The notes: a model not told the origin generated them from the letters alone. 14,609 nucleotides of DNA from Bacteroidales bacterium (GCA_004553095.1 SFMJ01000066.1:1-14609), one strand, 5' to 3'. Counted from the stretch's first letter, positions 1 through 6,929 are shown. Numbers and translations: made by a program.

Positions 1-679
1 AAATATCATAGATGCGGTGATCTCGTTGGAAGACTCATTTGACCTGCTCGTGATCGATGATGCCTCGCCCGACGGCACTCAAGAGGCGGTGAAAGAGAAG
101 ATGTCACAATATCCGGGGCGAGTCCACTTGGAGACGCGCACAGGCAAGTTGGGACTTGGCACAGCCTATATCCATGGTTTTAAGTGGGCCTTAGAGCGAG
201 GTTATGAATATATGATCGAGATGGATGCCGACTTTTCTCACAATCCCAACGATCTCCCCAAGCTTTATCACGAGTGTAAGGATAAAGGTGCGGATGTATC
301 GGTCGGCTCACGTTATGTCTCGGGAGTGAATGTAGTCAACTGGCCGATGGGACGTATCCTGATGAGTTACTATGCTTCGATGTATGTCCGGTTGGTGACA
401 GGTATGAAGCTCCATGACTCGACTGCCGGATTCGTATGCTACAAAGCTCACGTCTTGAGAACTCTCAACTTGGACAAGATCCAATTCAAGGGATATGCTT
501 TCCAAATCGAGATGAAATTCAAGGCGTATCTAAAGAAATTCAAGATAGTCGAAGTGCCTATCATATTTGTCAACAGGCAATTAGGCACATCGAAGATGAA
601 CTCCGGCATCTTCGGAGAGGCAGTCTTCGGGGTAATCTCCCTGAAGCTGAAGAGCATCTTCTGCAAAAAAGATTTTTAA
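1..679 (+). CDS. Polyprenol-phosphate mannosyltransferase (GT2 family), 5' end cut by window edge
   Basis: The frame is open to the left edge (first whole codon at position 2), so only the C-terminal 225 residues are visible; DPM1-type enzymes run to about 240-250 residues, so some 15-25 are missing. A GTG at 17 is not a credible start because family-like sequence continues upstream of it. Visible motifs are the nucleotide-binding stretch LVIDDASPDGT, the metal-binding DxD in EMDADFSHNP, a VGSRYVSG block and the acceptor-side STAGFVCYK and GYAFQIEMKFKAY segments. There is no C-terminal membrane domain, so this is the soluble or peripheral type. The family transfers mannose (or a similar sugar) from a nucleotide sugar to polyprenyl phosphate on the cytoplasmic face, giving a lipid-linked donor for glycosylation. 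The sugar and the role are inferred from the family. The gene converges on mlaF. Confidence 0.88.
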   Translation, partial: NIIDAVISLEDSFDLLVIDDASPDGTQEAVKEKMSQYPGRVHLETRTGKLGLGTAYIHGFKWALERGYEYMIEMDADFSHNPNDLPKLYHECKDKGADVSVGSRYVSGVNVVNWPMGRILMSYYASMYVRLVTGMKLHDSTAGFVCYKAHVLRTLNLDKIQFKGYAFQIEMKFKAYLKKFKIVEVPIIFVNRQLGTSKMNSGIFGEAVFGVISLKLKSIFCKKDF

Positions 680-691
680 AGCAGTTCTTTC

Positions 692-735
692 TTAGAGCGC
701 GTTCCTTAAATTTTCATTTAAGGAACGCGCTCTAA
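692..735. terminator. Perfect 19-bp inverted repeat between convergent genes (bidirectional terminator candidate)
   Basis: Left arm TTAGAGCGCGTTCCTTAAA (692-710) and right arm (717-735) are exact reverse complements separated by a 6-nt loop, TTTTCA. The hairpin lies 12 nt after the glycosyltransferase stop and 12 nt from the mlaF stop on the other strand, so it could end both transcripts. The GC-rich half is at the outer base and there is no immediate U-tract on either side, so it is not a textbook intrinsic terminator. One arm recurs exactly at 12432-12450. Confidence 0.65.
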
Positions 736-747
736 TAGTCGCAATTT

Positions 748-1509
748 TTATTTGGATTCGAGATATGATTTTACTTGGCGGAAGAGCTTGGAGGCGAAGA
801 CGAAATCATTAAGATCTTCGTTGGTGCTTTTATATATTGAATGATCATCACCGATCCATCCGCAGTGTCCCTTATTGATATAAACGATTGACTCACCGAT
901 GCCGAGCACGGAATTCATATCGTGGGTGTTGATGATCGTAGTGATGTTGTATTCATGGGTGATGTCGCTCAGCAACTCATCGATCAGGATTGAAGTCTGA
1001 GGGTCGAGACCGGAGTTGGGTTCGTCGCAGAAGAGATAACGAGGGTTGAGGGCGATGGCGCGAGCGATTGCCACACGCTTTTGCATACCACCCGAAATTT
1101 CCGATGGGTATTTGTTGTCTGCATCGACAAGTCCTACCCTTTCGATGCAGAACTTGGCACGCTCGATCTGCTCATGGCGTGTCAGCGGGGAGAACATCTT
1201 GAGAGGGAACATGACATTTCCCATCACAGTCTCATTGTCGAAGAGGGCAGAACCCTGGAATAGCATACCGATCTCGGCGCGAAGTTGGCGCTTCTTGGAG
1301 AGGTCGAGATCGCGAAACTTTCTGCCGTCGTAGAGGATATCACCCTCTTCAGGGGTATGAAGCCCGATGAGGCACTTCATAAATACGGTTTTACCCGAAC
1401 CGGAACGACCGATGATGAGGTTGGTCTTGCCCGCCTCAAAGGTGGCATTGATGTCGAAGAGGATTTGCTGACCGTCAAACCACTTGGAGATATGTTTAGC
1501 TTCAATCAT
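748..1509 (-). CDS. mlaF: MlaF-like ABC transporter ATP-binding protein
   Basis: A 253-residue ATPase of the Mla/Ttg2A family that powers glycerophospholipid movement between the outer and inner membranes together with MlaE and MlaD. Motifs: Walker A GRSGSGKT (residues 34-41), Q-loop in MLFQGSALF (about 82-90), signature ISGGMQKR (138-145), Walker B YLFCDEP (158-164, Glu163) and switch His196 in NTHD. The start is the ATG at 1509, which overlaps the mlaE stop as TAATG; the frame stays open about 54 codons further upstream but that stretch lies inside mlaE and is not ATPase-like. The overlap implies translational coupling. Family length is about 250-270, so the protein is complete. mlaD is not in this transcript but in the oppositely oriented operon, ending near 6711. 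Confidence 0.93.
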   Translation of the reverse strand: MIEAKHISKWFDGQQILFDINATFEAGKTNLIIGRSGSGKTVFMKCLIGLHTPEEGDILYDGRKFRDLDLSKKRQLRAEIGMLFQGSALFDNETVMGNVMFPLKMFSPLTRHEQIERAKFCIERVGLVDADNKYPSEISGGMQKRVAIARAIALNPRYLFCDEPNSGLDPQTSILIDELLSDITHEYNITTIINTHDMNSVLGIGESIVYINKGHCGWIGDDHSIYKSTNEDLNDFVFASKLFRQVKSYLESK

Positions 1510-2255
1510 TATTGCAAAAGGAGTTGAGTTAGTATAACGTCTGCAAGCAGGATCAGGATCGAACTTGACACCACGGCATCGGTGCTCGCCTTGCCGACTT
1601 CGAGGGCTCCACCCTTGACATGATATCCAAAATAGGCGGCGTCTGAGGTGATGATAAACGCAAAGACGCAAGTCTTTATGATACTGTAATATACATCATA
1701 CGGATCAAAGAAAGACTGTATACCATAGATATAAGTCTCGAGAGATACCATCGAGGTGAACTCGGCGATGAATGCGCCACCCAATAGACCCATAAACATC
1801 GAGAGGATGCAGAGCACAGGCACGAACAGGATAAAGCCGATCACCTTGGGGAGAACGATAAAATTGGCTGAGTTTATACCCATGATCTCGAGAGCATCGA
1901 TCTGCTCGGTGACACGCATAGTGCCTATCTCCGACGAGATGTTGGATCCGACCTTGCCCGCAAGAATCAGACACATCATGGTAGACGAGAACTCCAGTAC
2001 GAGGATCTCACGAGTCGCCATACCTGTGGAATATGTCGGTATCATCGGCGACGAGATATTCAGCGTCATCTGGATGCAAATCACTGCACCGATGAATAGG
2101 GAGATGATGATAACCAAGGGTATCGAATCGACACCGAGTTTGTATATCTCGAAGATAAGACTCTTAAAGAATTCTCTCCACTTATCGGGGCGTCTGAATA
2201 CTTGTGTCATAAAGACACAATAACGTCCGAACGATTTAATAGAACTGCTGATCAT
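1509..2255 (-). CDS. mlaE: MlaE-like ABC transporter permease
   Basis: A 248-residue MlaE/YrbE-family inner-membrane permease. Several hydrophobic segments are visible (around IPLVIIISLFIGAVICIQM, the MMCLILAG stretch, VIGFILFVPVLCILSMFMGL, and a C-terminal ILILLADVILTQLLL), separated by the family block ending in GTMRVTEQIDALEIMGI. I start it at the ATG at 2255, giving MISSSIKSFGRY; the frame continues open for 62 codons upstream, but those residues do not resemble the family and would overrun the promoter-like box near 2328-2335. Family length is about 245-260. It is first in a two-gene operon with mlaF, divergent from udk. A 12-codon leader frame ends exactly at its start codon. Confidence 0.92.
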   Translation of the reverse strand: MISSSIKSFGRYCVFMTQVFRRPDKWREFFKSLIFEIYKLGVDSIPLVIIISLFIGAVICIQMTLNISSPMIPTYSTGMATREILVLEFSSTMMCLILAGKVGSNISSEIGTMRVTEQIDALEIMGINSANFIVLPKVIGFILFVPVLCILSMFMGLLGGAFIAEFTSMVSLETYIYGIQSFFDPYDVYYSIIKTCVFAFIITSDAAYFGYHVKGGALEVGKASTDAVVSSSILILLADVILTQLLLQ

Positions 2256-2327
2256 TTGACTATTCTTATATAATAAGGAGTGTGCTTCATGATATGGAAA
2301 CAATAGTGAATCACACAAATCCGAGTG

Positions 2328-2335
2328 CAAAGATA
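2328..2335 (-). promoter_or_regulatory. Bacteroidetes-type -7 box for mlaE-mlaF
   Basis: TATCTTTG on the minus strand fits the Bacteroidetes -7 consensus TAnnTTTG. It would place the start of transcription near 2320 and leave a leader of about 65 nt before mlaE. No TTTG sits at the usual 19-21-nt spacing upstream (the nearest is about 12 nt away), so the -33 element is weak or absent. Confidence 0.45.
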
Positions 2336-2353
2336 AAACAAAAATTTCAAAAA

Positions 2354-2385
2354 TTTGGCAGAGCGGTGAGTTTTTATTAATTTTG
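2354..2385 (+). promoter_or_regulatory. Bacteroidetes-type promoter for the udk-lptB-amidase-mlaD operon
   Basis: TTTG at 2354-2357, a spacer of exactly 20 nt, then TAATTTTG at 2378-2385: both elements of the Bacteroidetes -33/-7 consensus at ideal spacing. It predicts a leader of roughly 60 nt that is A-rich just before the udk ATG, typical of translation starts in this phylum, which use little Shine-Dalgarno pairing. The promoter lies back to back with the mlaE -7 box. Confidence 0.7.
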
Positions 2386-2452
2386 TGTGCCGAGAAGGGC
2401 AAAATAGCCATCGTCTTGGTAAAAACGAAAAAACAAAACAAGAAAACTCGAT

Positions 2453-3061
2453 ATGTTGGTAATAGGAATAGCAGGTGGCACCGGTAGCGGCAAGACTACG
2501 GTGGTCCGCAAGATAATAGAGAGTCTCCCAGCAGATGAAGTTGTGGTGATGCCTCAAGACTCATATTATAAGGATAATGCACACATCCCGTTGGAAGAGC
2601 GATTGAAGATGAACTACGATGAGCCGGCATCGATCGAATGGACGTTGCTCACCGAGCATATCAAGCGGCTCAAGGCTGGAGAAGATGTGGAGATGCCGAC
2701 CTACGACTTTATCACCTGTTCGCGTCTGAAAGAGACGGTGCATCTGCGTCCCAAGGAGGTAATAGTGGTGGAGGGTATCTTGGTGCTGACCGACAAGGAG
2801 CTGCGCGATATGCTCGATGTTAAAGTGTTCGTTGATGCCGATGCCGATGAGCGACTGATCCGTGTGATCAAGCGCGACTGTGTGGAGCGTGGCCGTACGC
2901 CGCAGATGGTGATCGATCGTTACCAAGAGACTCTCAAGCCGATGCACGAGTTATATATCGAGCCTTCGAAGCGATATGCCGATCTAATCATACCTCAGGG
3001 TGGAGGCAATAATGTAGCTATCAAGCTCCTTACCGACTATATCCGCTCACTGCTACCCTAA
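2453..3061 (+). CDS. udk: Uridine kinase (pyrimidine ribonucleoside salvage)
   Basis: A 202-residue P-loop kinase that phosphorylates uridine and cytidine to UMP and CMP in the cytoplasm. Walker A GGTGSGKT is at residues 8-15, the catalytic-base Asp in MPQDSYYKD is Asp36, and the lid and arginine region RDCVERGRTP is at 141-150. Length is typical of bacterial Udk. Two normally conserved spots differ: the DHPDA-like motif reads DEPAS (56-60), and the base-recognition segment that is usually YxxxxHxR reads YDFITCSR, putting Cys89 where uridine-cytidine kinases normally carry His. The fold and family are clear, but base specificity may differ. It is the first gene after a good promoter; lptB follows after 25 nt. 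Confidence 0.9.
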   Translation: MLVIGIAGGTGSGKTTVVRKIIESLPADEVVVMPQDSYYKDNAHIPLEERLKMNYDEPASIEWTLLTEHIKRLKAGEDVEMPTYDFITCSRLKETVHLRPKEVIVVEGILVLTDKELRDMLDVKVFVDADADERLIRVIKRDCVERGRTPQMVIDRYQETLKPMHELYIEPSKRYADLIIPQGGGNNVAIKLLTDYIRSLLP

Positions 3062-3086
3062 CCTCGCTACTACCCTATCATAGACC

Positions 3087-4025
3087 ATGAAGATAGCCCC
3101 ACTACTCAGAAACAGACTGAACTTTCGCAAGTCCAAGCCGGAGAAACTTACCGAAGAGGAAGAGCGCGACTTGGAAGGTGAGTTCGACTCGGAGGATGTA
3201 CTCCAAGTCGAGGAGGAACTTCATATAGATCAAGAACCTGTGAGAGATGTGCTTCGCACCGAAGGTCTTGTCAAGAAATATGGCAAGCGTACGGTGGCCA
3301 ACCAGGTGTCGATCGAGGTGACCCAAGGCGAGATCGTCGGTTTGTTGGGCCCGAATGGTGCCGGAAAGACTACGACTTTCTATATGACAGTCGGGCTGGT
3401 TAAGCCTAACGAAGGAAGAGTATTCCTCAACGATGAAGAGATAACGGGCTATCCCGTCTATAAGCGAGCTCAGATCGGTGTCGGATATCTGCCGCAAGAG
3501 GCTTCGGTGTTCCGTTCGCTGACGGTGGAAAACAATATCCGGGCGATCTTGGAGATGACCAACACATCGAAGGAATATCAGAAAGCGAAGCTCGAAAAGC
3601 TGATTGCCGAATTTGACCTCGGAGGTGTAAGACACAACATAGGTACTCGCCTGTCGGGTGGTGAACGCCGACGCACTGAGATAGCCCGCTGTTTGGCTAT
3701 CGACCCGAAATTCATTATGCTCGATGAGCCCTTTGCAGCGGTCGACCCTATCGCTGTGGAGGATATCCAAGAGGTGGTGTATCATCTCAAAGAGCGCAAC
3801 ATCGGTGTGCTTATCACTGACCATAAGGCTGATTCTATCCTGGGTATTACCGACCGAGCTTATATGCTCTTCGAAGGTCGTGTCCTATTCCAGGGCACCA
3901 GCGAGGAACTTGCCTCCAACCCGATAGTGAGACAGAAATATTTGGGCCGCGATTTCGTGTATACCCATAAGACATTTGACCATAAAGAAAAGAACCTCCT
4001 CGAGGAGGAAAAAGTATATAATTGA
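3087..4025 (+). CDS. lptB: LptB, LPS-export ABC transporter ATP-binding protein, with acidic N-terminal extension
   Basis: Cytoplasmic ATPase of the LptB2FG complex that extracts lipopolysaccharide from the inner membrane and drives it to the surface. Motifs: Walker A GPNGAGKT (88-95), Q-loop Gln137, the LptB-specific signature LSGGERRRTEIAR (189-201), Walker B IMLDEP with Glu214, and switch His246. The C-terminal VRQKYLGRDF is also LptB-like. At 312 residues it is about 60-70 longer than usual: residues 1-55 are an extra segment, basic at first and then strongly acidic (EEEERDLEGEFDSED). No ATG occurs between 3087 and the ABC core; a GTG around residue 52 is the only alternative start. Two sites depart from the usual LptB forms (FAAVDP for FAGVDP, TDHKADS for TDHNVxE). 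Its stop overlaps the next start as TGATG. Confidence 0.93.
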   Translation: MKIAPLLRNRLNFRKSKPEKLTEEEERDLEGEFDSEDVLQVEEELHIDQEPVRDVLRTEGLVKKYGKRTVANQVSIEVTQGEIVGLLGPNGAGKTTTFYMTVGLVKPNEGRVFLNDEEITGYPVYKRAQIGVGYLPQEASVFRSLTVENNIRAILEMTNTSKEYQKAKLEKLIAEFDLGGVRHNIGTRLSGGERRRTEIARCLAIDPKFIMLDEPFAAVDPIAVEDIQEVVYHLKERNIGVLITDHKADSILGITDRAYMLFEGRVLFQGTSEELASNPIVRQKYLGRDFVYTHKTFDHKEKNLLEEEKVYN

Positions 4026-5857
4026 TGAGAAGACTTATCAGACATATCATAAACCCTGTGAAGTTCAGAACCATGCTGATGACCATCGTGATGGCAAGCA
4101 GCATGCTCTTCTCACCCGGTTTGGCGCATGGAGTTGCAAAGGATAAAGATAAAGATCCGGTATATACCGTCGTAATCGATGCCGGTCATGGTGGCAAAGA
4201 CTTCGGCGCCATGGACAATGGTCAGAATGAAAAAATGATCAATCTTGGCGTGGCGAAGAAGTTGGCACAGCAGATCAAGAAGAATGTCAAGAATGTGAAA
4301 GTCGTGTTGACACGCGATGACGACACTTTTATCTCCTTGCAAGGGAGAGCTGATATAGCCAATTTCAATAAAGCCGATCTCTTCATCTCGATCCACACCA
4401 ATTCTGTCGACAAGAGCAATCCCAACCGTAAGAAGGTGGCGGGAGCTACGGTCTATACCCTTGGCCATCACAAAGATGCCAATAATCTGAAGGTGGCACA
4501 GACGGAGAACTCAGTAATAGAATATGAAGACAATTATCATCAAAAATATAGTGGTTTTGATCCCAATAAAGATGAGTCTTATATTATCTTTGAGATGGCA
4601 CAGAAGCGCAATCTTGGTAAGAGCCTTCGCTTTGCCGCTGAGGCTCAGAAGGAGTTGGTGGCTACAGCCGGGCGTGTCGACCGAGGCGTGAAGCAGGCCG
4701 GTTTCTGGGTGCTCTGGGCCACATCGATGCCTTCAGTGCTGGTGGAATTGGATTTCATCTGCAATCCTACGGAGGCTGCCTTCCTGGGTTCGGATGAAGG
4801 ACAGGAGCGTTTGGCAAAATCTCTCTGCAATGCCGTGAAGCGTTATTTCTCGGCAGATAACGACCGTTCAGCCTCAGCCGGCAGCGCCAAACAGTATAGT
4901 GATAAAAATGAGCAAAAAGCCAAGTCCAATCGAAATTCGCGTCAAGAACATGCTGATGCTGAGATGCCTGCTAAAGCTGAAGAGAGCGAAAATGCAGCGA
5001 CTATGGCATCAACTGGTGTCGGCACGTTGGTATCGGTGGAGAATGCCGAGCGTGTGAAGATAGGCGGTAAGAGCACTACTACAAGACGCTCTGTAAGCGG
5101 ACCTCGCAAGAGAAGATCATCCTCTTCGCGTGCTATCTCCGATAAGCGTGAAATAGCCACTGACTCGATAGCTCTGAAGAGCGAAACTCAATACCTGGCT
5201 CGCCACGAAGCCACTAAAGATGAGGTGAAAGAGGAGGTCAATGAGCCTAAGAAAGAGGATGCGAAAGGTAAAAAGAATAAGAAAAAGAAGAATAAATCTA
5301 AAGATACGAAAGCCAAAGAGACGAAGAGTGCCGGCAAGCAGGGTGAGATGATGGCATCGACCTCCGGCAGCAAGGATTCCAAGAAGGCGGAAAGTTCGTC
5401 TATGAAGAGCTCAACTCGCGGCAATCGTAAGACATTTGTCGTAAAGCAGAGCGGCAACAACACTCAAGCCCAAGCTGCTAAGACAACAACTAAAGCTTCA
5501 GCCGGCAAGACTACAACTTCCGGTAAGAATGCTGCTTCCGGCAAGACTATCGCCAAAGCTCAGACGGAGGCTAAAGACACGATAACTCCTCAGCCGGGGC
5601 GTCCTAAGTTTAAAGCAGCTTCAGCATCTGCAACGCGTCCGATTTATTACAAAATACAACTGGCGGAGAGCGACCATAAATTGAACGACAACGATCCCCT
5701 GTTCGGTGGTCTGACCCCCACGGAGATGTTTGTGGAGAATAATCACTACAAGTACACCTACGGGAGCAGCACCAACCGCCGTGAGATGGAGAAAAAACTG
5801 TTGGAAATCAAATCTATGGTTCCCAACGCTATAATTATAGTAGATAACGAGAAATAA
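4025..5857 (+). CDS. N-acetylmuramoyl-L-alanine amidase with long Lys/Ser-rich linker and SPOR-like C-terminus
   Basis: Zinc amidase (Amidase_3 family) that cuts the peptide stem from peptidoglycan in the periplasm, usually for daughter-cell separation. I start it at the ATG at 4025, which overlaps the lptB stop; a TTG one codon earlier is less likely. In this 610-residue numbering: an N-terminal signal or membrane segment (about 1-38); the catalytic domain (about 46-275) with zinc ligands His55 (DAGHGG), Glu69 and His124 (SIHTN) and catalytic Glu241 (LVELDF); a low-complexity linker (about 280-535) rich in Lys, Ser, Ala and Thr with a run of nearly pure Lys near 415-426; and a C-terminal domain (about 538-610: YYKIQL, FGGL, YKYTYG) like the SPOR-type ends of Bacteroidetes amidases. 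The long spacer probably lets the enzyme span the periplasm or bind peptidoglycan. mlaD follows after 15 nt. Confidence 0.9.
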   Translation: MRRLIRHIINPVKFRTMLMTIVMASSMLFSPGLAHGVAKDKDKDPVYTVVIDAGHGGKDFGAMDNGQNEKMINLGVAKKLAQQIKKNVKNVKVVLTRDDDTFISLQGRADIANFNKADLFISIHTNSVDKSNPNRKKVAGATVYTLGHHKDANNLKVAQTENSVIEYEDNYHQKYSGFDPNKDESYIIFEMAQKRNLGKSLRFAAEAQKELVATAGRVDRGVKQAGFWVLWATSMPSVLVELDFICNPTEAAFLGSDEGQERLAKSLCNAVKRYFSADNDRSASAGSAKQYSDKNEQKAKSNRNSRQEHADAEMPAKAEESENAATMASTGVGTLVSVENAERVKIGGKSTTTRRSVSGPRKRRSSSSRAISDKREIATDSIALKSETQYLARHEATKDEVKEEVNEPKKEDAKGKKNKKKKNKSKDTKAKETKSAGKQGEMMASTSGSKDSKKAESSSMKSSTRGNRKTFVVKQSGNNTQAQAAKTTTKASAGKTTTSGKNAASGKTIAKAQTEAKDTITPQPGRPKFKAASASATRPIYYKIQLAESDHKLNDNDPLFGGLTPTEMFVENNHYKYTYGSSTNRREMEKKLLEIKSMVPNAIIIVDNEK

Positions 5858-5872
5858 GAAAAAAACACAAAT

Positions 5873-6217
5873 ATGAAGAAGTTATTTGGCAGCAAGGAAT
5901 TTGTGATCGGTCTATCAGTGATCATATCGCTTGTAGTGCTGTTTTTTGGAATTGACTACCTGAAAGGTATCAATATGTTGCGACCCTCCAATTTCTATTA
6001 TGTAGAATATGAAGATGTGACCGGATTGGCGGTAGCATCACCGGTTTCAATCAATGGATTTGCGGTCGGCAAGGTTCGCGACATCGAGTATGACTATGAA
6101 CACCCCGGCAAATTCAAGGTATTATTGGCATTGGAGAAGAAGTTGCGTCTTCCTGAAGATTCATACGCTGAGTTATCTTCCACACTACGATACCCACGCG
6201 TCCTCATTATGGACTGA
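5873..6217 (+). CDS. mlaD: MlaD/MCE-domain protein, N-terminal fragment of a broken gene
   Basis: 114 residues. MlaD anchors in the inner membrane and forms a hexameric ring through which phospholipids pass to MlaE. Here a membrane segment (about 11-30, FVIGLSVIISLVVLFFGIDY) and the start of the MCE domain (about 39-105, with YEDVTGLAVASPVSINGFAVGKV) are normal up to YAELSSTL. The frame then runs through RYPRVLIMD, which is unlike the family, and stops at a TGA (6215-6217). The remaining two thirds of the protein continue in another frame from 6211. The stop shares its last base with an ATG (TGATG), so the downstream piece could in principle be translated by coupling. Either a real mutation or a sequencing/assembly error would explain the break. 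Confidence 0.85.
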   Translation: MKKLFGSKEFVIGLSVIISLVVLFFGIDYLKGINMLRPSNFYYVEYEDVTGLAVASPVSINGFAVGKVRDIEYDYEHPGKFKVLLALEKKLRLPEDSYAELSSTLRYPRVLIMD

Positions 6218-6711
6218 TGGAGTCGCTCGACAAGGAGTTAATGCCGGCGATTAACTCCATCTTGCCGAAGGTAGACTCGCTGATGTATAGTCTGAATACA
6301 TTGGTTTCAGACCCGGCGTTGGCAGCATCGATCGCTCGTATCGATGGTATCACAGCCAACCTGCTTTATGCTTCCCAAGGTTTGAGAAGCTTGAACACAC
6401 AAGTTCCGGCAGTGATGAACAATGCCCACTCTGCGACTGTGAAGATCGACAGTATCTGTGCCAACTTGGCTATACTTTCGAGCGAATTGAAGCAGTTGCC
6501 GATCAGCAATACGATGGAGAATGTGAACAACATCACCACCGATCTGTCGAAGTTCTCATCACAGCTCAACAACCCCAACTCCACTCTGGGTAGGTTGACC
6601 ACCGACCAAGAGCTTTACAATCGTCTCAACACCGTAGCCTCAGACATCGACTCGCTGATAGTAGACATAAAGAAAAATCCCAAACGCTACATCTCCATAA
6701 AGCTACTATAA
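6217..6711 (+). CDS. mlaD: MlaD, C-terminal fragment of a broken gene (coiled-coil/helical tail)
   Basis: 164 residues from the ATG at 6217. It is not an independent gene by homology: MESLDKELMPAINSILPKVD, NTLVSDPALAASIARIDGIT, the TMENVNNITTDL segment, and the closing SLIVDIKKNPKRYISIKLL are the usual C-terminal two thirds of a Bacteroidales MlaD. The family-like frame can be read back as Gly-Leu before the ATG (6211-6216), showing that the true join lies upstream. Without the N-terminal membrane anchor and MCE ring this piece alone should not function. It ends the udk operon, with a strong terminator about 55 nt downstream. Confidence 0.82.
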   Translation: MESLDKELMPAINSILPKVDSLMYSLNTLVSDPALAASIARIDGITANLLYASQGLRSLNTQVPAVMNNAHSATVKIDSICANLAILSSELKQLPISNTMENVNNITTDLSKFSSQLNNPNSTLGRLTTDQELYNRLNTVASDIDSLIVDIKKNPKRYISIKLL

Positions 6712-6767
6712 AGCAAAGAGAATAAAACAAAGATAAAAAGGCTAAAAAAGCCCTACTCCAATAAAAA

Positions 6768-6814
6768 GGGAGATAGTCCCCTCAACAAAGAGGAAGACCA
6801 TCTCCCAATTTTTT
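6768..6814 (+). terminator. Intrinsic terminator of the udk-lptB-amidase-mlaD operon
   Basis: A hairpin runs from GGGAGAT (6768-6774) to ATCTCCC (6800-6806), with inner pairs GTC/GAC (6776-6778 with 6796-6798) and CCTC/GAGG (6780-6783 with 6790-6793) around loop AACAAA. It is followed by AA and six T residues (6809-6814). An A-rich stretch before the stem could make it work in reverse too. It insulates the B12 operon from the upstream genes. Confidence 0.88.
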
Positions 6815-6879
6815 ATAAGCGCGCTTACTCTCTTTGACCATTTTGATAACATGATGATGCTGATTGGTCGGGGTAGGGA

Positions 6880-6911
6880 TTTGGTTTTGTGGAATATTTG
6901 TTTTAACTTTG
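6880..6911 (+). promoter_or_regulatory. Bacteroidetes-type promoter for the btuBGFC operon
   Basis: TTTG at 6880-6883, a 20-nt spacer, and TAACTTTG at 6904-6911: the same ideal arrangement as at udk. Transcription would start near 6918, just upstream of the riboswitch fold, so the whole aptamer is in the leader RNA. Confidence 0.75.
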
Positions 6912-6929
6912 CAGTGCTTTGGGTTTGAA

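Noticed and set aside
1510..1671. N-terminal extension of mlaF by 54 codons
   Set aside because: The extra residues lie entirely within mlaE coding sequence and are unlike the family; the ATG at 1509 in TAATG fits.
2256..2441. N-terminal extension of mlaE by 62 codons
   Set aside because: It would run through the divergent promoter region and is not MlaE-like.
3102..3824. A 240-residue open frame antisense to lptB
   Set aside because: The plus-strand frame carries all ABC ATPase motifs; the antisense product resembles nothing and is a codon-usage shadow.
4022..4024. TTG start for the amidase
   Set aside because: The next codon is ATG in a TGATG overlap with lptB, a better start that differs by one residue.
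5470..5560. CRISPR-like or tandem DNA repeat in the amidase gene
   Set aside because: The repetition is at amino-acid level (Lys, Thr, Ser, Ala, Gly), with irregular unit length and the reading frame intact.
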